Shown: positions 43,857 to 53,412, counted from the first letter of the stretch. The stretch is DNA of 64,000 bases from Periweissella cryptocerci (GCF_004358325.1 NZ_CP037940.1:62001-126000); one strand, 5' to 3'. The notes: a model not told the origin generated them from the sequence alone. Program-made: numbers and translations.

Positions 43857-44054
43857 ATGACGCAATACGAATTAGAATATGGGATTCGCATCCATCACAC
43901 TGACCAAATCCCCGGTTTTCCAAACAATTGGGATTCAGCGGATTGGTATCGGTCAAAAGAATTACGTGATGCGACTTATGAGGCATATTTGAAACTGGAA
44001 CAACCAGCGGATAAACTCTACGACATCAAGTCATACTTCAAAATCACTCGGTAA
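43857..44054 (+). CDS. small hypothetical protein
   Basis: 65 residues, acidic and soluble. GAAGGAG precedes the ATG, 29 nt after the peptidase gene, and a strong terminator follows, so it is probably cotranscribed. Not recognised. Confidence 0.55.
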   Translation: MTQYELEYGIRIHHTDQIPGFPNNWDSADWYRSKELRDATYEAYLKLEQPADKLYDIKSYFKITR

Positions 44055-44090
44055 CAAAATATGCGGGCACATTATTCCGGCAAATAATGA

Positions 44091-44133
44091 AAAAAGCTCT
44101 GATTTCTACGTTTAAGTGAAATCAGAGCTTTTT
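44091..44133. terminator. Rho-independent terminator
   Basis: AAAAAGCTCTGATTTC / GAAATCAGAGCTTTTT, 16-bp perfect stem, 11-nt loop. Confidence 0.85.
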
Positions 44134-44159
44134 ATGTACACTAATCCGTCTGACGTAAG

Positions 44160-44399
44160 ATTGGCCACTGCGTGCCAGCAAATTACTTGGCGCACCACGC
44201 TGGAAGCAGCCTCCCAAGCCAAAATACGGTCTTGTGAGGTTCGACTAAGCTGGGACTCTAAGGAATAAATTCCTAAGAGTCCTCATCTTATCCTCAGCGG
44301 CGACATGTGTTACACACATATCACCCCAGTCGCGGTGTAAAGGCTGCGCCCGCCAAGTAATTTGCCGGCACTCCGTTAGTTAGTTATAATTCTCAAACT
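44160..44399. repeat. 240-bp structured dispersed repeat, copy 1
   Basis: Same length as, and highly similar by eye to, 55743-55982. Its ends pair with each other (TGCCAGCAAATTACTTGGCG with CGCCAAGTAATTTGCCGGCA). Internal hairpins include GGACTCTAAGGAAT/ATTCCTAAGAGTCC and ATGTGT-TAC-ACACAT. Between copies several paired positions change together. Either a non-autonomous mobile element or a structured RNA; no coding reading is conserved. Confidence 0.7.
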
Positions 44400-44448
44400 A
44401 AAAGCATCCTGAAATTCGACTTCACAAAGTCATTTCAGGATGCTTTTT
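44400..44448. terminator. hairpin following repeat copy 1
   Basis: AAAGCATCCTGAAAT / ATTTCAGGATGCTTTTT stem; the loop TCGACTTCAC is shared with the hairpin at 46808-46856. Confidence 0.7.
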
Positions 44449-44572
44449 CACATGTACCAATTTGTTATGCTAAATTATTAATTTTAGCATTAAATCTGAA
44501 TCTCATAAGTTCATCTACCGTTCTATCACCATAAATTATTAGTCGGTCTTCGCCATGAACTCCGCAAACAAT

Positions 44573-44629
44573 TTACCCATTGACTTGAATATCTTGCAAT
44601 TCATAATTCGCTTCGTCTATCAGTGATTG
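44573..44629 (-). pseudogene. short C-terminal remnant related to the gene at 47005
   Basis: Reads QSLIDEANYELQDIQVNG-stop, matching the end of the 146-residue protein (HQLQITANYDYKRQDIQVNG). Nothing of the rest of the gene is present; a leftover of a duplication or rearrangement. Confidence 0.55.
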
Positions 44630-44635
44630 ATTGTT

Positions 44636-45466
44636 TTATTTCAAATATTCCATAATCCTTGCAAGCGATTCACTACCCGGCGCTGCTGTAAATAGCTTCA
44701 GCTCGAGATGACTATCGTTGCCCACAAAGAAACTCGTTTCTTCAAATTCAAGCCGGCCTAATGTTTGATGATTAATCAACTTCATCTTCTCTTCAGTCGC
44801 AATAATGTCATGCTGCTGCCAAAGTTCATTAAATTTTGGTGACTCAGTTCGCAGTTGCTGAACAAATTTTTCATACCACGGATCATTGACGTTTTCACCA
44901 TAAATCATCCGAAAATGGGCAACCATTTGCTTGGCTGACTTTTCCCATTCGGCCAAACTATCTTGATTTTCCGGATATAAAAACATGAGTCGTAACACGT
45001 TGCGGTCAGCGATATTAAGCATTGAAAAGTCGTACCACAATTGCTCAGCGGCATTGTTCCAACCGACAATATTCCAACGTTGGTCAAGAATTGTTGCTGG
45101 CGAGTACTCTAGGTTATCAATTACATGTTGGAGCATTGGACTAATCGCAACCGGAACATCATTAATCACTGTTGGTTGAGCTTGTTGCCCTAAAGTAAAT
45201 AAGTGTTGCACTTCAACTTCATTAAGTTGTAGCACACCTGCAATGGCTTCTAATACCTGGGTTGACACTTGAATATCCCGACCTTGCTCAAGCCACGTAT
45301 ACCAAGTAACCCCAACACCCGCTAAGGTTGCCACTTCTTCACGGCGTAACCCTGGAGTTCGCCGGTTCTTACCTTTTGGCAGACCAACTTGTTCTGGTGT
45401 GATTTTGGCTCGTTGAACCTTTAAAAAATCACCTAATTCTTTTTTTCGTTCAACACTATTGACCAT
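44636..45466 (-). CDS. XRE-family regulator with MmyB-like ligand domain
   Basis: 276 residues. N-terminal helix-turn-helix of the RRTPGLRREEVATLAGVGVTW / YTWLEQGR type, followed by a PAS-like MmyB domain (WNIVGWNNAAEQLWYDF). The ATG at 45466 follows TTGGAGGAT. Divergent from the NAD-dependent reductase gene, an arrangement typical for this family, which senses fatty-acid or aldehyde-like ligands and represses its neighbour. Control of the reductase is inferred. Confidence 0.85.
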   Translation of the reverse strand: MVNSVERKKELGDFLKVQRAKITPEQVGLPKGKNRRTPGLRREEVATLAGVGVTWYTWLEQGRDIQVSTQVLEAIAGVLQLNEVEVQHLFTLGQQAQPTVINDVPVAISPMLQHVIDNLEYSPATILDQRWNIVGWNNAAEQLWYDFSMLNIADRNVLRLMFLYPENQDSLAEWEKSAKQMVAHFRMIYGENVNDPWYEKFVQQLRTESPKFNELWQQHDIIATEEKMKLINHQTLGRLEFEETSFFVGNDSHLELKLFTAAPGSESLARIMEYLK

Positions 45467-45582
45467 CGTTATCCTCCAAGGTAGTAGAAATAATACCTGT
45501 ATAAACACACTACTTCCTAGTCTTATTAATATTCTTTATGATAAGAGCAATCATTAAATATGTAAAGCAGAAGGAAAATACT

Positions 45583-46608
45583 ATGACTAATAAAACTGTC
45601 CTTGTCACCGGAGGAACTGGCTACATAGCTCAATACATTATGGCGCAACTGCTAAACGCCGGCTATAACGTCCGCACAACTGTCCGTTCGCTGGCTCGGA
45701 AAAATGAGATCCAAGCCAATCTCCGTGAAGCTGGCGCGCACAATACTGAAGTCGAATTAATTGCAGCTGACTTAACCGCTGACCTAGGCTGGGCTGAAGC
45801 AATGAACGGTGTTGACTACGTCATGCATGTTGCTTCGCCAATGATTCAATCCAAGAACGAAGATGACCTCATCATCCCCGCTCAACAAGGAACTTTACGC
45901 GTTCTTAACTTTGCAAATGCTGCCGGCGTAAAACGAGTTATTATGACATCGGCATTTGGCGCGATTGGTATGGGGCGCAATAAAAAAGAAAGTAATCGTG
46001 TCTTCACTGAAAATGACTGGGCCCCCGTAAATAGCAAATTACTAGGTGCATACTACAAGAGTAAAACTTTAGCTGAAAAAGCCGCCTGGGATTTCGTTAA
46101 TCAACCAGCGACTAAGCTTGAACTAGCTACAATCTTGCCCGTCGCTGTTTTTGGTCCAATTCTCGGTGGCAAAACGACCGGTTCAAACCACCTGCTAGCA
46201 ATGATGCTTGGTGGTAAAACGCCGGCCGTACCAGATATCTGGATTCCTGTTAGCGATGTCCGCGATATTGCCAACGCCCACATCCTCGCAATGACAACAC
46301 CTGAAGCCGCTGGGGAACGTTTCATCATTTCCCATGAATCTTCAATGCCAATGAAAGCAATTGGTCAAATATTGAAAGACGGCTTAGGTGAAGTTGGTAA
46401 GAAAGTCCCAACCAAACAGATACCAACTTGGCTAATTAAGTTAATTGCACCACTCGTGCCAATTATGCGCCAAATGCTTCCTGACATAGGCATCGAGCGA
46501 AAGATGAGCAGTGCCAACGCCAAGAATATTTTGCATTGGCAACCACAATATTCAATTAACGATACCTTGATCGAATCCGCGCAAGTCTGGTTAGAGACCC
46601 ACAAATAA
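45583..46608 (+). CDS. NAD(P)-dependent reductase/epimerase-type (extended SDR) enzyme
   Basis: 341 residues. Rossmann motif VTGGTGYIAQYI near the start, the active-site YYKSK (Tyr about 152, Lys 156), and an overall pattern like dihydroflavonol/aldehyde reductases. The ATG at 45583 follows AGAAGGA; the 15 residues upstream in frame are rejected. Divergent from the MmyB-type regulator, which probably controls it. Substrate unknown, likely an aldehyde or ketone. Confidence 0.85.
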   Translation: MTNKTVLVTGGTGYIAQYIMAQLLNAGYNVRTTVRSLARKNEIQANLREAGAHNTEVELIAADLTADLGWAEAMNGVDYVMHVASPMIQSKNEDDLIIPAQQGTLRVLNFANAAGVKRVIMTSAFGAIGMGRNKKESNRVFTENDWAPVNSKLLGAYYKSKTLAEKAAWDFVNQPATKLELATILPVAVFGPILGGKTTGSNHLLAMMLGGKTPAVPDIWIPVSDVRDIANAHILAMTTPEAAGERFIISHESSMPMKAIGQILKDGLGEVGKKVPTKQIPTWLIKLIAPLVPIMRQMLPDIGIERKMSSANAKNILHWQPQYSINDTLIESAQVWLETHK

Positions 46609-46807
46609 ACTGAGGTACGAAATTGAGTACAAAAGGAGTTTTGACACTGAAATAATGTGTCATGTTTAGATATCCCTCCCTGTAATGAAATGAATTGTGA
46701 AATCAAATCCACGTGTGGCATGATAACCATTGGAAACGGTAGATAGTGCAACTAGCTGTCAAAATGGAATACAAACCACTTAGTGAAATACTCCAAATTA
46801 ACAAACT

Positions 46808-46856
46808 AAAAAGCACCCTGAAACTCGACTTCACCAAGTCATTTCGGGGTGCTTTT
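46808..46856. terminator. hairpin terminator related to that at 44400
   Basis: AAAAAGCACCCTGAAA / TTTCGGGGTGCTTTT with the same loop core TCGACTTCAC as 44400-44448. Confidence 0.65.
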
Positions 46857-46945
46857 GCAGGTTCTATTATCAGTGTTTTTTTCCAATGCCACTGCAATTT
46901 ATGATTGATACCTATTTTCACTAGTTTGAGCATTACACCTAACTA

Positions 46946-46990
46946 CCGGCACGTAGTTGGCCAAGTCTATTCAATTCCATGGCAGACCTC
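46946..46990. repeat. end fragment of the dispersed repeat family
   Basis: Minus-strand reading AATAGACTTGGCCAACTACG then TGCCGG resembles the left end of the 240-bp repeat (ATTGGCCACTGCGTGCC). Confidence 0.4.
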
Positions 46991-47004
46991 ATTTAGCAAG
47001 TAAT

Positions 47005-47445
47005 TCACCCGTTAACTTGAATATCTTGCCGTTTGTAATCATAGTTTGCCGTAATTTGGAGTTGGTGGCTATTAATCATGGTCTGGTCATATTTAATCTG
47101 CTCCAGTAGCGTCTGGCGCCTGGCATCTGTTGAAAAATTAGCATCTAAGGCTGCAAATTGGCGTTCAATATACTCAATCGTCCCTTGTGACACTGATTGG
47201 TTAGAAAAGCCAATCATGACATAGCTTGGTTGCGTTGATGTTACTTCATTTTCCAATTTTTCATAAACATGCGCCGTCCCGACATGGCCTTTTTCATCTA
47301 AAAATGAGACTAATTGACCAGGGCGATCATAGTGCCCAATTACTTGATTCAATTGACGCAAAGTAATGATATCATCTTCAAAATTTCCACGTGTTGGCTT
47401 GCTTGCGTTGACTTTGATTCCTGTGTATACAATTTCTGCCATCAT
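47005..47445 (-). CDS. hypothetical protein
   Basis: 146 residues, soluble, mixed alpha/beta with a helical C-terminus. ATG at 47445 or the next codon, 16 nt after a 38-residue membrane peptide gene. The C-terminus is duplicated as a remnant at 44573. Last gene of the leftward WxL/PrsA transcription unit, or a separate gene; function unknown. Confidence 0.6.
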   Translation of the reverse strand: MMAEIVYTGIKVNASKPTRGNFEDDIITLRQLNQVIGHYDRPGQLVSFLDEKGHVGTAHVYEKLENEVTSTQPSYVMIGFSNQSVSQGTIEYIERQFAALDANFSTDARRQTLLEQIKYDQTMINSHQLQITANYDYKRQDIQVNG

Positions 47446-47461
47446 ATTACCCCAATATTGA

Positions 47462-47578
47462 TTAATTTTCGTGATTGTCATGTTGCTTTTTAAGATGCAA
47501 ATTCATGAGATACCACCCAACAATTGTCACAAGTAATAGTCCCCAACCAACAACTGTCAGCTTGGTAAAGTTATCCAT
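47462..47578 (-). CDS. 38-residue single-pass membrane peptide
   Basis: MDNFTKLTVVGWGLLLVTIV followed by GWYLMNLHLKKQHDNHEN. One transmembrane helix with a basic, His-rich tail. GGGGGAATATTAAA precedes the ATG. Between the PrsA-like gene and the 146-residue gene with short gaps, consistent with one operon. No known family. Confidence 0.5.
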   Translation of the reverse strand: MDNFTKLTVVGWGLLLVTIVGWYLMNLHLKKQHDNHEN

Positions 47579-47600
47579 TTTAATATTCCCCCATTGCTAT

Positions 47601-48482
47601 TTAATATTTTTCAACTGCCGTTAAGGCTGAATCATGAACTCTAATATCCGCCGCATCGTAGAGCTTCTTTAGTACCATATTCAGACTTTTCCCGTGACTC
47701 CCGGTCATATAGTCGTTGATGATCTGCGTTTCGAGATACGCTTGATGTTCCTTCATTGTCCCTTTACCGGGATTATTAACCATTTTGATAATGTAATAGC
47801 CGTTCTTCCCCTTAATCGGTGCACTAACTTGCCGGTTCTTAAGCTTGAAGGCCGCTTGCATTATCGCCGGATCAACATTTTTGGCGGTGGCGTTAAACGG
47901 CACCATTTGTCCGTGGGTACTATTCGTATTGGTGTCTAAGGAATATTTGACCACCATTTTTTCAAATGATTGACCACTAGCTAGTTGCTTAGTGACGGTT
48001 TGGGCAACATTTTTTTGCCCTACCATGATTGATTGCACTGTAACAGTTGGTTGATATGTTTTAAAAGCTTGCTGTAAATCTTGCGTCGTAATTTTGACAT
48101 TCGCTTTCACGGCGGCCCTTATTAACAAATTTGCTTTAATTTTGGCTTTGAATGAAGTTTCCGTGTAATTACTCTGCTTGAGCATGGTGTTCCATGCGCT
48201 ATCACCATACACGCGCGCACTTTTTTCGTATTCACTATTAACCACCTGCGTAGTGATTTGTTTGCCATATTTGGCAGCTAAAATCTTGTCTAGCATGGCC
48301 TGTTTTAACTGATTTTGAGCAGCCGTTGAGGTCTTAACATCCGTGTAAAATGCATTTTTACTGATGTTACCGTATTTAGATGTTGCAACGCTGCGATTCA
48401 TCCCCCAGCTAGTCGCCATCACTGTAATAGCAGCCGTGACGACAATAAGCGCGATAATTCCACCAATTTGCTTAAGCTTCAT
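47601..48482 (-). CDS. prsA: PrsA-like parvulin peptidyl-prolyl isomerase
   Basis: 293 residues. Membrane-anchored extracytoplasmic foldase: N-terminal hydrophobic anchor (about 7-27) with no lipobox Cys, SurA-like helical domains, and a central parvulin domain (about 150-230: VTVQSIMVGQK...GQSFEKMVVKYS...APIKGKNGYYIIKMV). PrsA helps fold secreted proteins at the membrane-wall interface. Its start overlaps the DUF916 stop by 11 nt, so it probably serves the WxL proteins made by the same operon. Lack of the lipid-anchoring Cys is unusual. Confidence 0.85.
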   Translation of the reverse strand: MKLKQIGGIIALIVVTAAITVMATSWGMNRSVATSKYGNISKNAFYTDVKTSTAAQNQLKQAMLDKILAAKYGKQITTQVVNSEYEKSARVYGDSAWNTMLKQSNYTETSFKAKIKANLLIRAAVKANVKITTQDLQQAFKTYQPTVTVQSIMVGQKNVAQTVTKQLASGQSFEKMVVKYSLDTNTNSTHGQMVPFNATAKNVDPAIMQAAFKLKNRQVSAPIKGKNGYYIIKMVNNPGKGTMKEHQAYLETQIINDYMTGSHGKSLNMVLKKLYDAADIRVHDSALTAVEKY

Positions 48483-49530
48483 TTTCCTGATTACCCTCTA
48501 ATTTTGCGATGTAAGCTTGATATTTTTTGTCTTGCTTCTTAAGACGGCGATATATCAAGTAGATTACGATGAGTAATAACAGTACTCCGGCAATTATGAA
48601 ATATTGCGTGTAATCACGTTTGATTGTTACATCTGATTTGTTGAATTTACTAGCAGTTTGCCCAGAAATCGTAAATTCCCGCACAAAATGCCATTTTTCC
48701 GTGCCAGCTTTCATAACTAAATCTAGACTATACTTCCCTGGCTTGAGCGATTGCCCATTAAGCGGTGTTGGATAATCAAAGACCGAGTTTGGAGCAATTT
48801 GGCCGGCCGTTAAGCGCCCGTTGTAGAGGACTTTTGGTGAGTTTAGTTTCGTAATCTTGGTTTGTACCTTAACTTGATTTAGATATTTGGCACTTTGATT
48901 CGTAATTTGGGCAGAAATTACATTCCGGTAGTTGATTTGGTTAGCGGCAATTTTGTTTAACGTGACGGCGGATTTAACCGGCGTGTTGGCTTCCCGCAAG
49001 ACAACCCCAACGACGTAGGCATATTTATTAACAATCGACATCCCCTTCGTCGGATTTGATGCTTTGCCCTTAGTAACTTCTTCAAAGGTAATGCCACCCG
49101 CTAAAACTCCTTGAAACTTTGTTTTGGGCATTTTTAATTGCAAATTAAGCACTTTATCCGTTTTGGCGGGGATTGTAATTGTGCTTTGTGTTGTCAGAAT
49201 TTTATCTAAGCGAATTTTTAAGTTTTGGGCCATCGATAATTTGGCATTTTTATATTCAACAACCCCGGCGCTATTAGTTCGTGCTAACCCAATGGTTGGT
49301 TTCACAACGACCGTACGATTAGTATCATTCGTTAAGGTCACGCGAAGTGTTTGCTGTTGACCTGGCTTAACTTTTAAGTCAAAGTACGTGTGTAATTTAT
49401 TAACCTGATTACTTGGCAGGATAGTTTTAACCGCAAATGGCAATTCACTCGCCATGACCGCTGGTTTACTGGTAGCGATTGCCCCGATAAATATCCCGAT
49501 AAACAAAATTAATTTGAACCATTTTTTCAT
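48472..49530 (-). CDS. DUF916/DUF3324 WxL-associated membrane protein
   Basis: 352 residues: signal peptide (VMAS), two Ig-like domains (WxL-interacting DUF916 with SYFDLKVKPGQ-type pattern TYFDLKVKPGQQQTLRVTLTN, then DUF3324), a C-terminal transmembrane helix and a basic tail. These proteins anchor WxL proteins at peptidoglycan. ATG at 49530 follows AGGAGAT; the upstream 21 residues in frame are rejected. Lies between the lectin-WxL and prsA genes. Confidence 0.88.
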   Translation of the reverse strand: MKKWFKLILFIGIFIGAIATSKPAVMASELPFAVKTILPSNQVNKLHTYFDLKVKPGQQQTLRVTLTNDTNRTVVVKPTIGLARTNSAGVVEYKNAKLSMAQNLKIRLDKILTTQSTITIPAKTDKVLNLQLKMPKTKFQGVLAGGITFEEVTKGKASNPTKGMSIVNKYAYVVGVVLREANTPVKSAVTLNKIAANQINYRNVISAQITNQSAKYLNQVKVQTKITKLNSPKVLYNGRLTAGQIAPNSVFDYPTPLNGQSLKPGKYSLDLVMKAGTEKWHFVREFTISGQTASKFNKSDVTIKRDYTQYFIIAGVLLLLIVIYLIYRRLKKQDKKYQAYIAKLEGNQENEA

Positions 49531-49605
49531 TTCCGTGTATCTCCTAAGTGTATGTACATAATTGGAGCCAATGAATAAGCCCCAATATTTCATTCGTGAT
49601 AAATG

Positions 49606-51837
49606 TTAATTACTTGGTGTATCAAGCAACGTCCATGTGATTGAAGCGTCATATGCGGTCGCTTTTGCATTTTGACCATCAATGACGTTTAATGCCACGC
49701 TCTTAGCTACGGTTCGCTTGGCAACCCCGTCAGCGTCATACTGACCGCTATCGAGATCATCAGCTTTACCGAAACTGGCGATAAAAGTCCCCAAACCTTC
49801 ACCGCTTTTAGCTGCTAAGACCGTCGTTGTAACAGTCGGCAGCAAGGTATTGCTTGTAAATGAACTACCTAACCCTGAACCAACCTGATTTTGTGTTGCT
49901 AACGTACTATCTTGGGCTACGTTGACCGCATCGGTACTATATTTCAGCGACGAAACTGGTAATATTTCTCCAGTTGAACTCTTAAAATTAGAGAGCGTTG
50001 CATTAACTTTCCAACCGGGTTGCTTCAACCGATGATCAGTTACTTGCAAGTATGGTGTGGTCGCCGTTGTACCCTTAGTATATTGTTGCGCACTGGCATA
50101 ATACGTTTGCTTGCCCGCTTTAATAGCTTGAGTCCCAAAGTTAAACGATGGGGCAAAATCAATTGATAATGCACCCCCAGTACCATTACCAACTTGGTCG
50201 CCTGAAACGCCATCAAGTGGTTGCACTGGTTGAGCGACATCTGGTGCTAATGGGTTCAGTGGACTAATGACTAATGGTGTATAAGTAACCACTTCGGTCG
50301 TATTGCCACTAAGCTTTCCTGTCACACTCGCGATGTCGGGCGTATATCCTGCTAAAGTTGGTGTTGGAATATTATAAGAATCCCCCTCAACACCGTTTAC
50401 GCTACCAGCTCCCCCAACCGTGTCATCGATGTAACCCGTTTGACCCTTGATTTGGTAGTGCACTGTTAGCTTGGCTTTTTTCTTATAATTAAGCGTAAAT
50501 TGGTTTTTGCTATCATCTTGATCAACTATTAATTGTTGTGGTTGATCAAAAACATAACCATTAACCTGTGGTGCTAAATAAACGTAATTCGGATCAAACC
50601 CTGGCATGGCCTTGGCTGCCGCTAACTGGGTATCATCGCGAATTACGGTAATCGCATCCCCAACGTTGGCAACAGCTTTGGTCTGTCCGTAGACAAAATC
50701 ACTGCTATCACTTGTTGCTGGATCAGCTTGACCATTAACGGTAACGTTAGCGGTCTTGGTTGGCATCGAGTAGCTATTTAACTTAAAGCCAAAATTGTTG
50801 GCGGATTGATCAGAATCAGTTGCGACAACCCCCATTGAGTAACCCTGGGTTTTATAGGTATCTGGTATCTGAATCGTCCATGTTTTCGCATCTGTATTTG
50901 AACCATACGTTTGATTCAATAAGCCAAGGATTGGTGCTGTTTTAGCGTTATTTGGAATGGAAACCGTCAATAACCCGGAACTAGCGTTATATGAAAGGTT
51001 CATATCCTCATAACCACTCGTTAAACTAGCATTAACCGAGGCCACTTGGTTTCCTGGATTACTACCGAGCACCGTGTTTTTATTGGCACCATCGACGGCA
51101 ATTAACTTACCGGCATTGTCTGTGTAGCGCCAGTTAATCACTTGTTCGGTCGCACCAACTGATGACCCACCAGTCACACCACCACCACTATTAGCTTTAA
51201 CGTCTTTACCATTACCAGGCACCCCACTCATGCCATCAGTATAAGATCCTGAAAATGTGGCATTAATTGATTTGCTGGCATTGGTAGCTTTATCATTATT
51301 GAAGTCACCCATATTGTAATTATGAATTCCCAAAATGTTGGTCGTACCATCATTGGCATACATATCAAACACTAAACCAAATGAATTTGGTAGTCCCCAC
51401 AGCCCTAATCCAGCCCCCGAAACTCCACTGGCGATTTTGTTGGGATTCACTGGTGAAAAGATCATACTTATGCCGTCCCCACCAGTACTACTAAAACCAA
51501 TTTGTCCTGACATCGCGAAATCTTTACTGAAATCAATTTGCTTGTTAAATGCCATGGCGCCGGTTTCTTTTTTACCAGACTGCGACGTTAAGTTTGCGAC
51601 ATATTGGGAACCATTCATGCCGCTCGTGGCTGAACCGCTGGTACCAAACATTTCATTTGCTTTGGTGTTTGAGCTATCTGAAACGTGCACACCATTATCA
51701 AAATCAGTGACCGTCGAAATATTATTAGTTGTCGCTGCACTCGCAAGCGTCGGTACAGTAGCACCCATAATAATCCCTGACAAAAGTGCTAAAGACAGCC
51801 CACGCAACCGTGTTTTTTTTCGTTTTAAATTATTCAT
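49606..51837 (-). CDS. surface protein with L-type lectin, MucBP-like and WxL domains
   Basis: 743 residues: signal peptide (1-35), L-type (legume-like) lectin domain about 50-360 (GQIGFSSTGGDGISMIFSP, NSFGLVFDMYAND), MucBP-like region about 455-520 (KLTVHYQIKGQTGYIDD), and a C-terminal WxL domain (about 545-743) ending ITWTLLDTPSN. The first Trp motif reads GWKVNA, a variant of WxL. Likely a wall-associated carbohydrate-binding adhesin held by the DUF916 protein. GAAAGGTAG upstream of ATG. Confidence 0.85.
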   Translation of the reverse strand: MNNLKRKKTRLRGLSLALLSGIIMGATVPTLASAATTNNISTVTDFDNGVHVSDSSNTKANEMFGTSGSATSGMNGSQYVANLTSQSGKKETGAMAFNKQIDFSKDFAMSGQIGFSSTGGDGISMIFSPVNPNKIASGVSGAGLGLWGLPNSFGLVFDMYANDGTTNILGIHNYNMGDFNNDKATNASKSINATFSGSYTDGMSGVPGNGKDVKANSGGGVTGGSSVGATEQVINWRYTDNAGKLIAVDGANKNTVLGSNPGNQVASVNASLTSGYEDMNLSYNASSGLLTVSIPNNAKTAPILGLLNQTYGSNTDAKTWTIQIPDTYKTQGYSMGVVATDSDQSANNFGFKLNSYSMPTKTANVTVNGQADPATSDSSDFVYGQTKAVANVGDAITVIRDDTQLAAAKAMPGFDPNYVYLAPQVNGYVFDQPQQLIVDQDDSKNQFTLNYKKKAKLTVHYQIKGQTGYIDDTVGGAGSVNGVEGDSYNIPTPTLAGYTPDIASVTGKLSGNTTEVVTYTPLVISPLNPLAPDVAQPVQPLDGVSGDQVGNGTGGALSIDFAPSFNFGTQAIKAGKQTYYASAQQYTKGTTATTPYLQVTDHRLKQPGWKVNATLSNFKSSTGEILPVSSLKYSTDAVNVAQDSTLATQNQVGSGLGSSFTSNTLLPTVTTTVLAAKSGEGLGTFIASFGKADDLDSGQYDADGVAKRTVAKSVALNVIDGQNAKATAYDASITWTLLDTPSN

Positions 51838-51928
51838 CTGGAACTACCTTTCATAATTAATCACACTACATATCAGATCAACAACTTGAGCAAATATGAA
51901 CCACAAGTGATTACTTCCGGCTCATATC

Positions 51929-51952
51929 TACCCAAGTTATTAAACTTGGGTA
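51929..51952. terminator. hairpin between two WxL genes
   Basis: TACCCAAGTT-ATTA-AACTTGGGTA, a perfect 10-bp stem just after the short WxL gene. No long T tract, so it may attenuate rather than fully stop transcription. Confidence 0.55.
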
Positions 51953-51964
51953 TGTAGCTAATTA

Positions 51965-52756
51965 TTAGTTGGCTGGTGTATCAGATAATGTCCATGTGAT
52001 ATCAGACGTGTACTTTTGAGCTTTGGCGTTACCACCTTCGGGAACAGACAATGAAACTGCCTTGTCACCATCACGTGTGTCGCCATTGGTATCAGTCACT
52101 GAAGTTAAATCAGCGTCCTTACCCCATGAGTTGGCCCAAGTACCAGCACCTTGACCATTTGAAGCTGAGGCAACGGTCACAGCAGTTCCTGGTGTCAAGG
52201 TTGTGTTTGATGCCTTTGGTGGGAGTGCGTTTGAAGAAGTTGATGTTTCTAAGCCGGCATTAGCTAAACTAATTTGGGCACCCGTTAATACTTTTTCAGA
52301 TGTACCAGAGCCATTAGAGAAGTTAGAAGCGTTGGCAGTTAATGACCAACCAGCATCAGTCCCACGGTTATCAGTAACTTGCGCATACAAAGGCTTTGAT
52401 GTATCGCTACCGTTGAATTTTTGAGCACTTGCGTAGTATGTCATATCTTTAGTAGTAATTTCTTGCGTACCAAAGTTAAATGATGACACGTAATCAATTG
52501 ACAAAGGTCCAGCAGTTCCTGGTGTAACTGGCTTAGTTGGGTCAGTTGGATCAACTGGGACAACTGGTGTGTTAGGATCTGGGTTAGTTGGATCAACTGG
52601 TGGTGTTACTGAAGAATCAGTACTTGGTACGAATGTTACTTGACCAGTAGTACCATATGTCCCAGCAGTGTCAGCGTGGGCAATGGTTGCCAATGGTGCC
52701 AAGCTAACCAAGACAGTTGCCAAAAGTGGTGTAACGATTAATTTAGTTGCTTTCAT
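51965..52756 (-). CDS. WxL-domain cell-wall protein
   Basis: 263 residues: signal peptide (AHAD), a Pro/Asp/Thr linker (about 50-80: PTNPDPNTPVVPVDPTDPTK), then a WxL domain with motifs GWSLTA and ITWTLSDTPAN. WxL domains bind peptidoglycan non-covalently. It is close in sequence to the WxL domain of the 743-residue protein. Strong GGGAG ribosome site. Confidence 0.9.
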   Translation of the reverse strand: MKATKLIVTPLLATVLVSLAPLATIAHADTAGTYGTTGQVTFVPSTDSSVTPPVDPTNPDPNTPVVPVDPTDPTKPVTPGTAGPLSIDYVSSFNFGTQEITTKDMTYYASAQKFNGSDTSKPLYAQVTDNRGTDAGWSLTANASNFSNGSGTSEKVLTGAQISLANAGLETSTSSNALPPKASNTTLTPGTAVTVASASNGQGAGTWANSWGKDADLTSVTDTNGDTRDGDKAVSLSVPEGGNAKAQKYTSDITWTLSDTPAN

Positions 52757-52810
52757 GAATAAATCTCCCTTTTCTATAAACCCTATGTTTGCGATACGAA
52801 CAAAAATACT

Positions 52811-53227
52811 TTAAATAATACGTTTGAAACTTCTTCGTTGAACTAACAGCCATGCGCCAGCACCGATAACCAATACGATGCCTAATCCCTGGAGCATCAA
52901 CTGTAAACTATCTACAACTGCACCCGTCTGTGGTATCAAATGATTGCTAGCTGCCACAGGCTGGGTAACCCCACCGGCTAATGGCGAATTACCATTAACC
53001 GGTGGAATATTATTGGCGATTGGGGGATTTGCCCCCGCAACATTGCCATAATCCTTTGGAGCGTTGTCATCTGGACCATTAATATTAGGCCCATAAACAT
53101 AACCAATTTGACCACGGGTCGGATAATTGGCAACGGTATTCGCCGCCACTGGCACAACAGTGAAAGCAAATGCCGCCACACCAACACTGGTCATTAGTGC
53201 GCTTGTCACAACATTTCGTAATTTCAA
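52811..53227 (-). CDS. small surface protein with IPQTG sorting-like signal
   Basis: 138 residues: signal peptide (about 1-30), short Pro/Asn/Gly-rich body, then NHLIPQTGAVVDS, a hydrophobic helix and RRSFKRII, the layout of sortase substrates. The motif is IPQTG instead of LPxTG. First gene of the leftward WxL unit, facing a divergent sortase, its plausible partner. Confidence 0.75.
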   Translation of the reverse strand: MKLRNVVTSALMTSVGVAAFAFTVVPVAANTVANYPTRGQIGYVYGPNINGPDDNAPKDYGNVAGANPPIANNIPPVNGNSPLAGGVTQPVAASNHLIPQTGAVVDSLQLMLQGLGIVLVIGAGAWLLVQRRSFKRII

Positions 53228-53379
53228 ACATTCACCCCCTTCGCATTCTGCTTCGAATAATGTTCTAAATTTCTAACCCTATCCTTGTGTCTATTATCTT
53301 TAATCGCCAAGTAAAATTTTGATTAATGACAACGACAATGTGATTAGACGGGCTTTGTGCCAACATGATACGTGGGTAT

Positions 53380-53412
53380 AAGTGGTTCGGATTAGCCTAA
53401 TCCGAACCACTT
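53380..53412. repeat. palindrome upstream of the sortase gene
   Basis: AAGTGGTTCGGATTAGCCTAATCCGAACCACTT folds into one long hairpin, written in two halves here as AAGTGGTTCGGATTAG and CCTAATCCGAACCACTT. Its core recurs with paired changes at 54251-54280, at the other end of the sortase gene. Confidence 0.6.
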
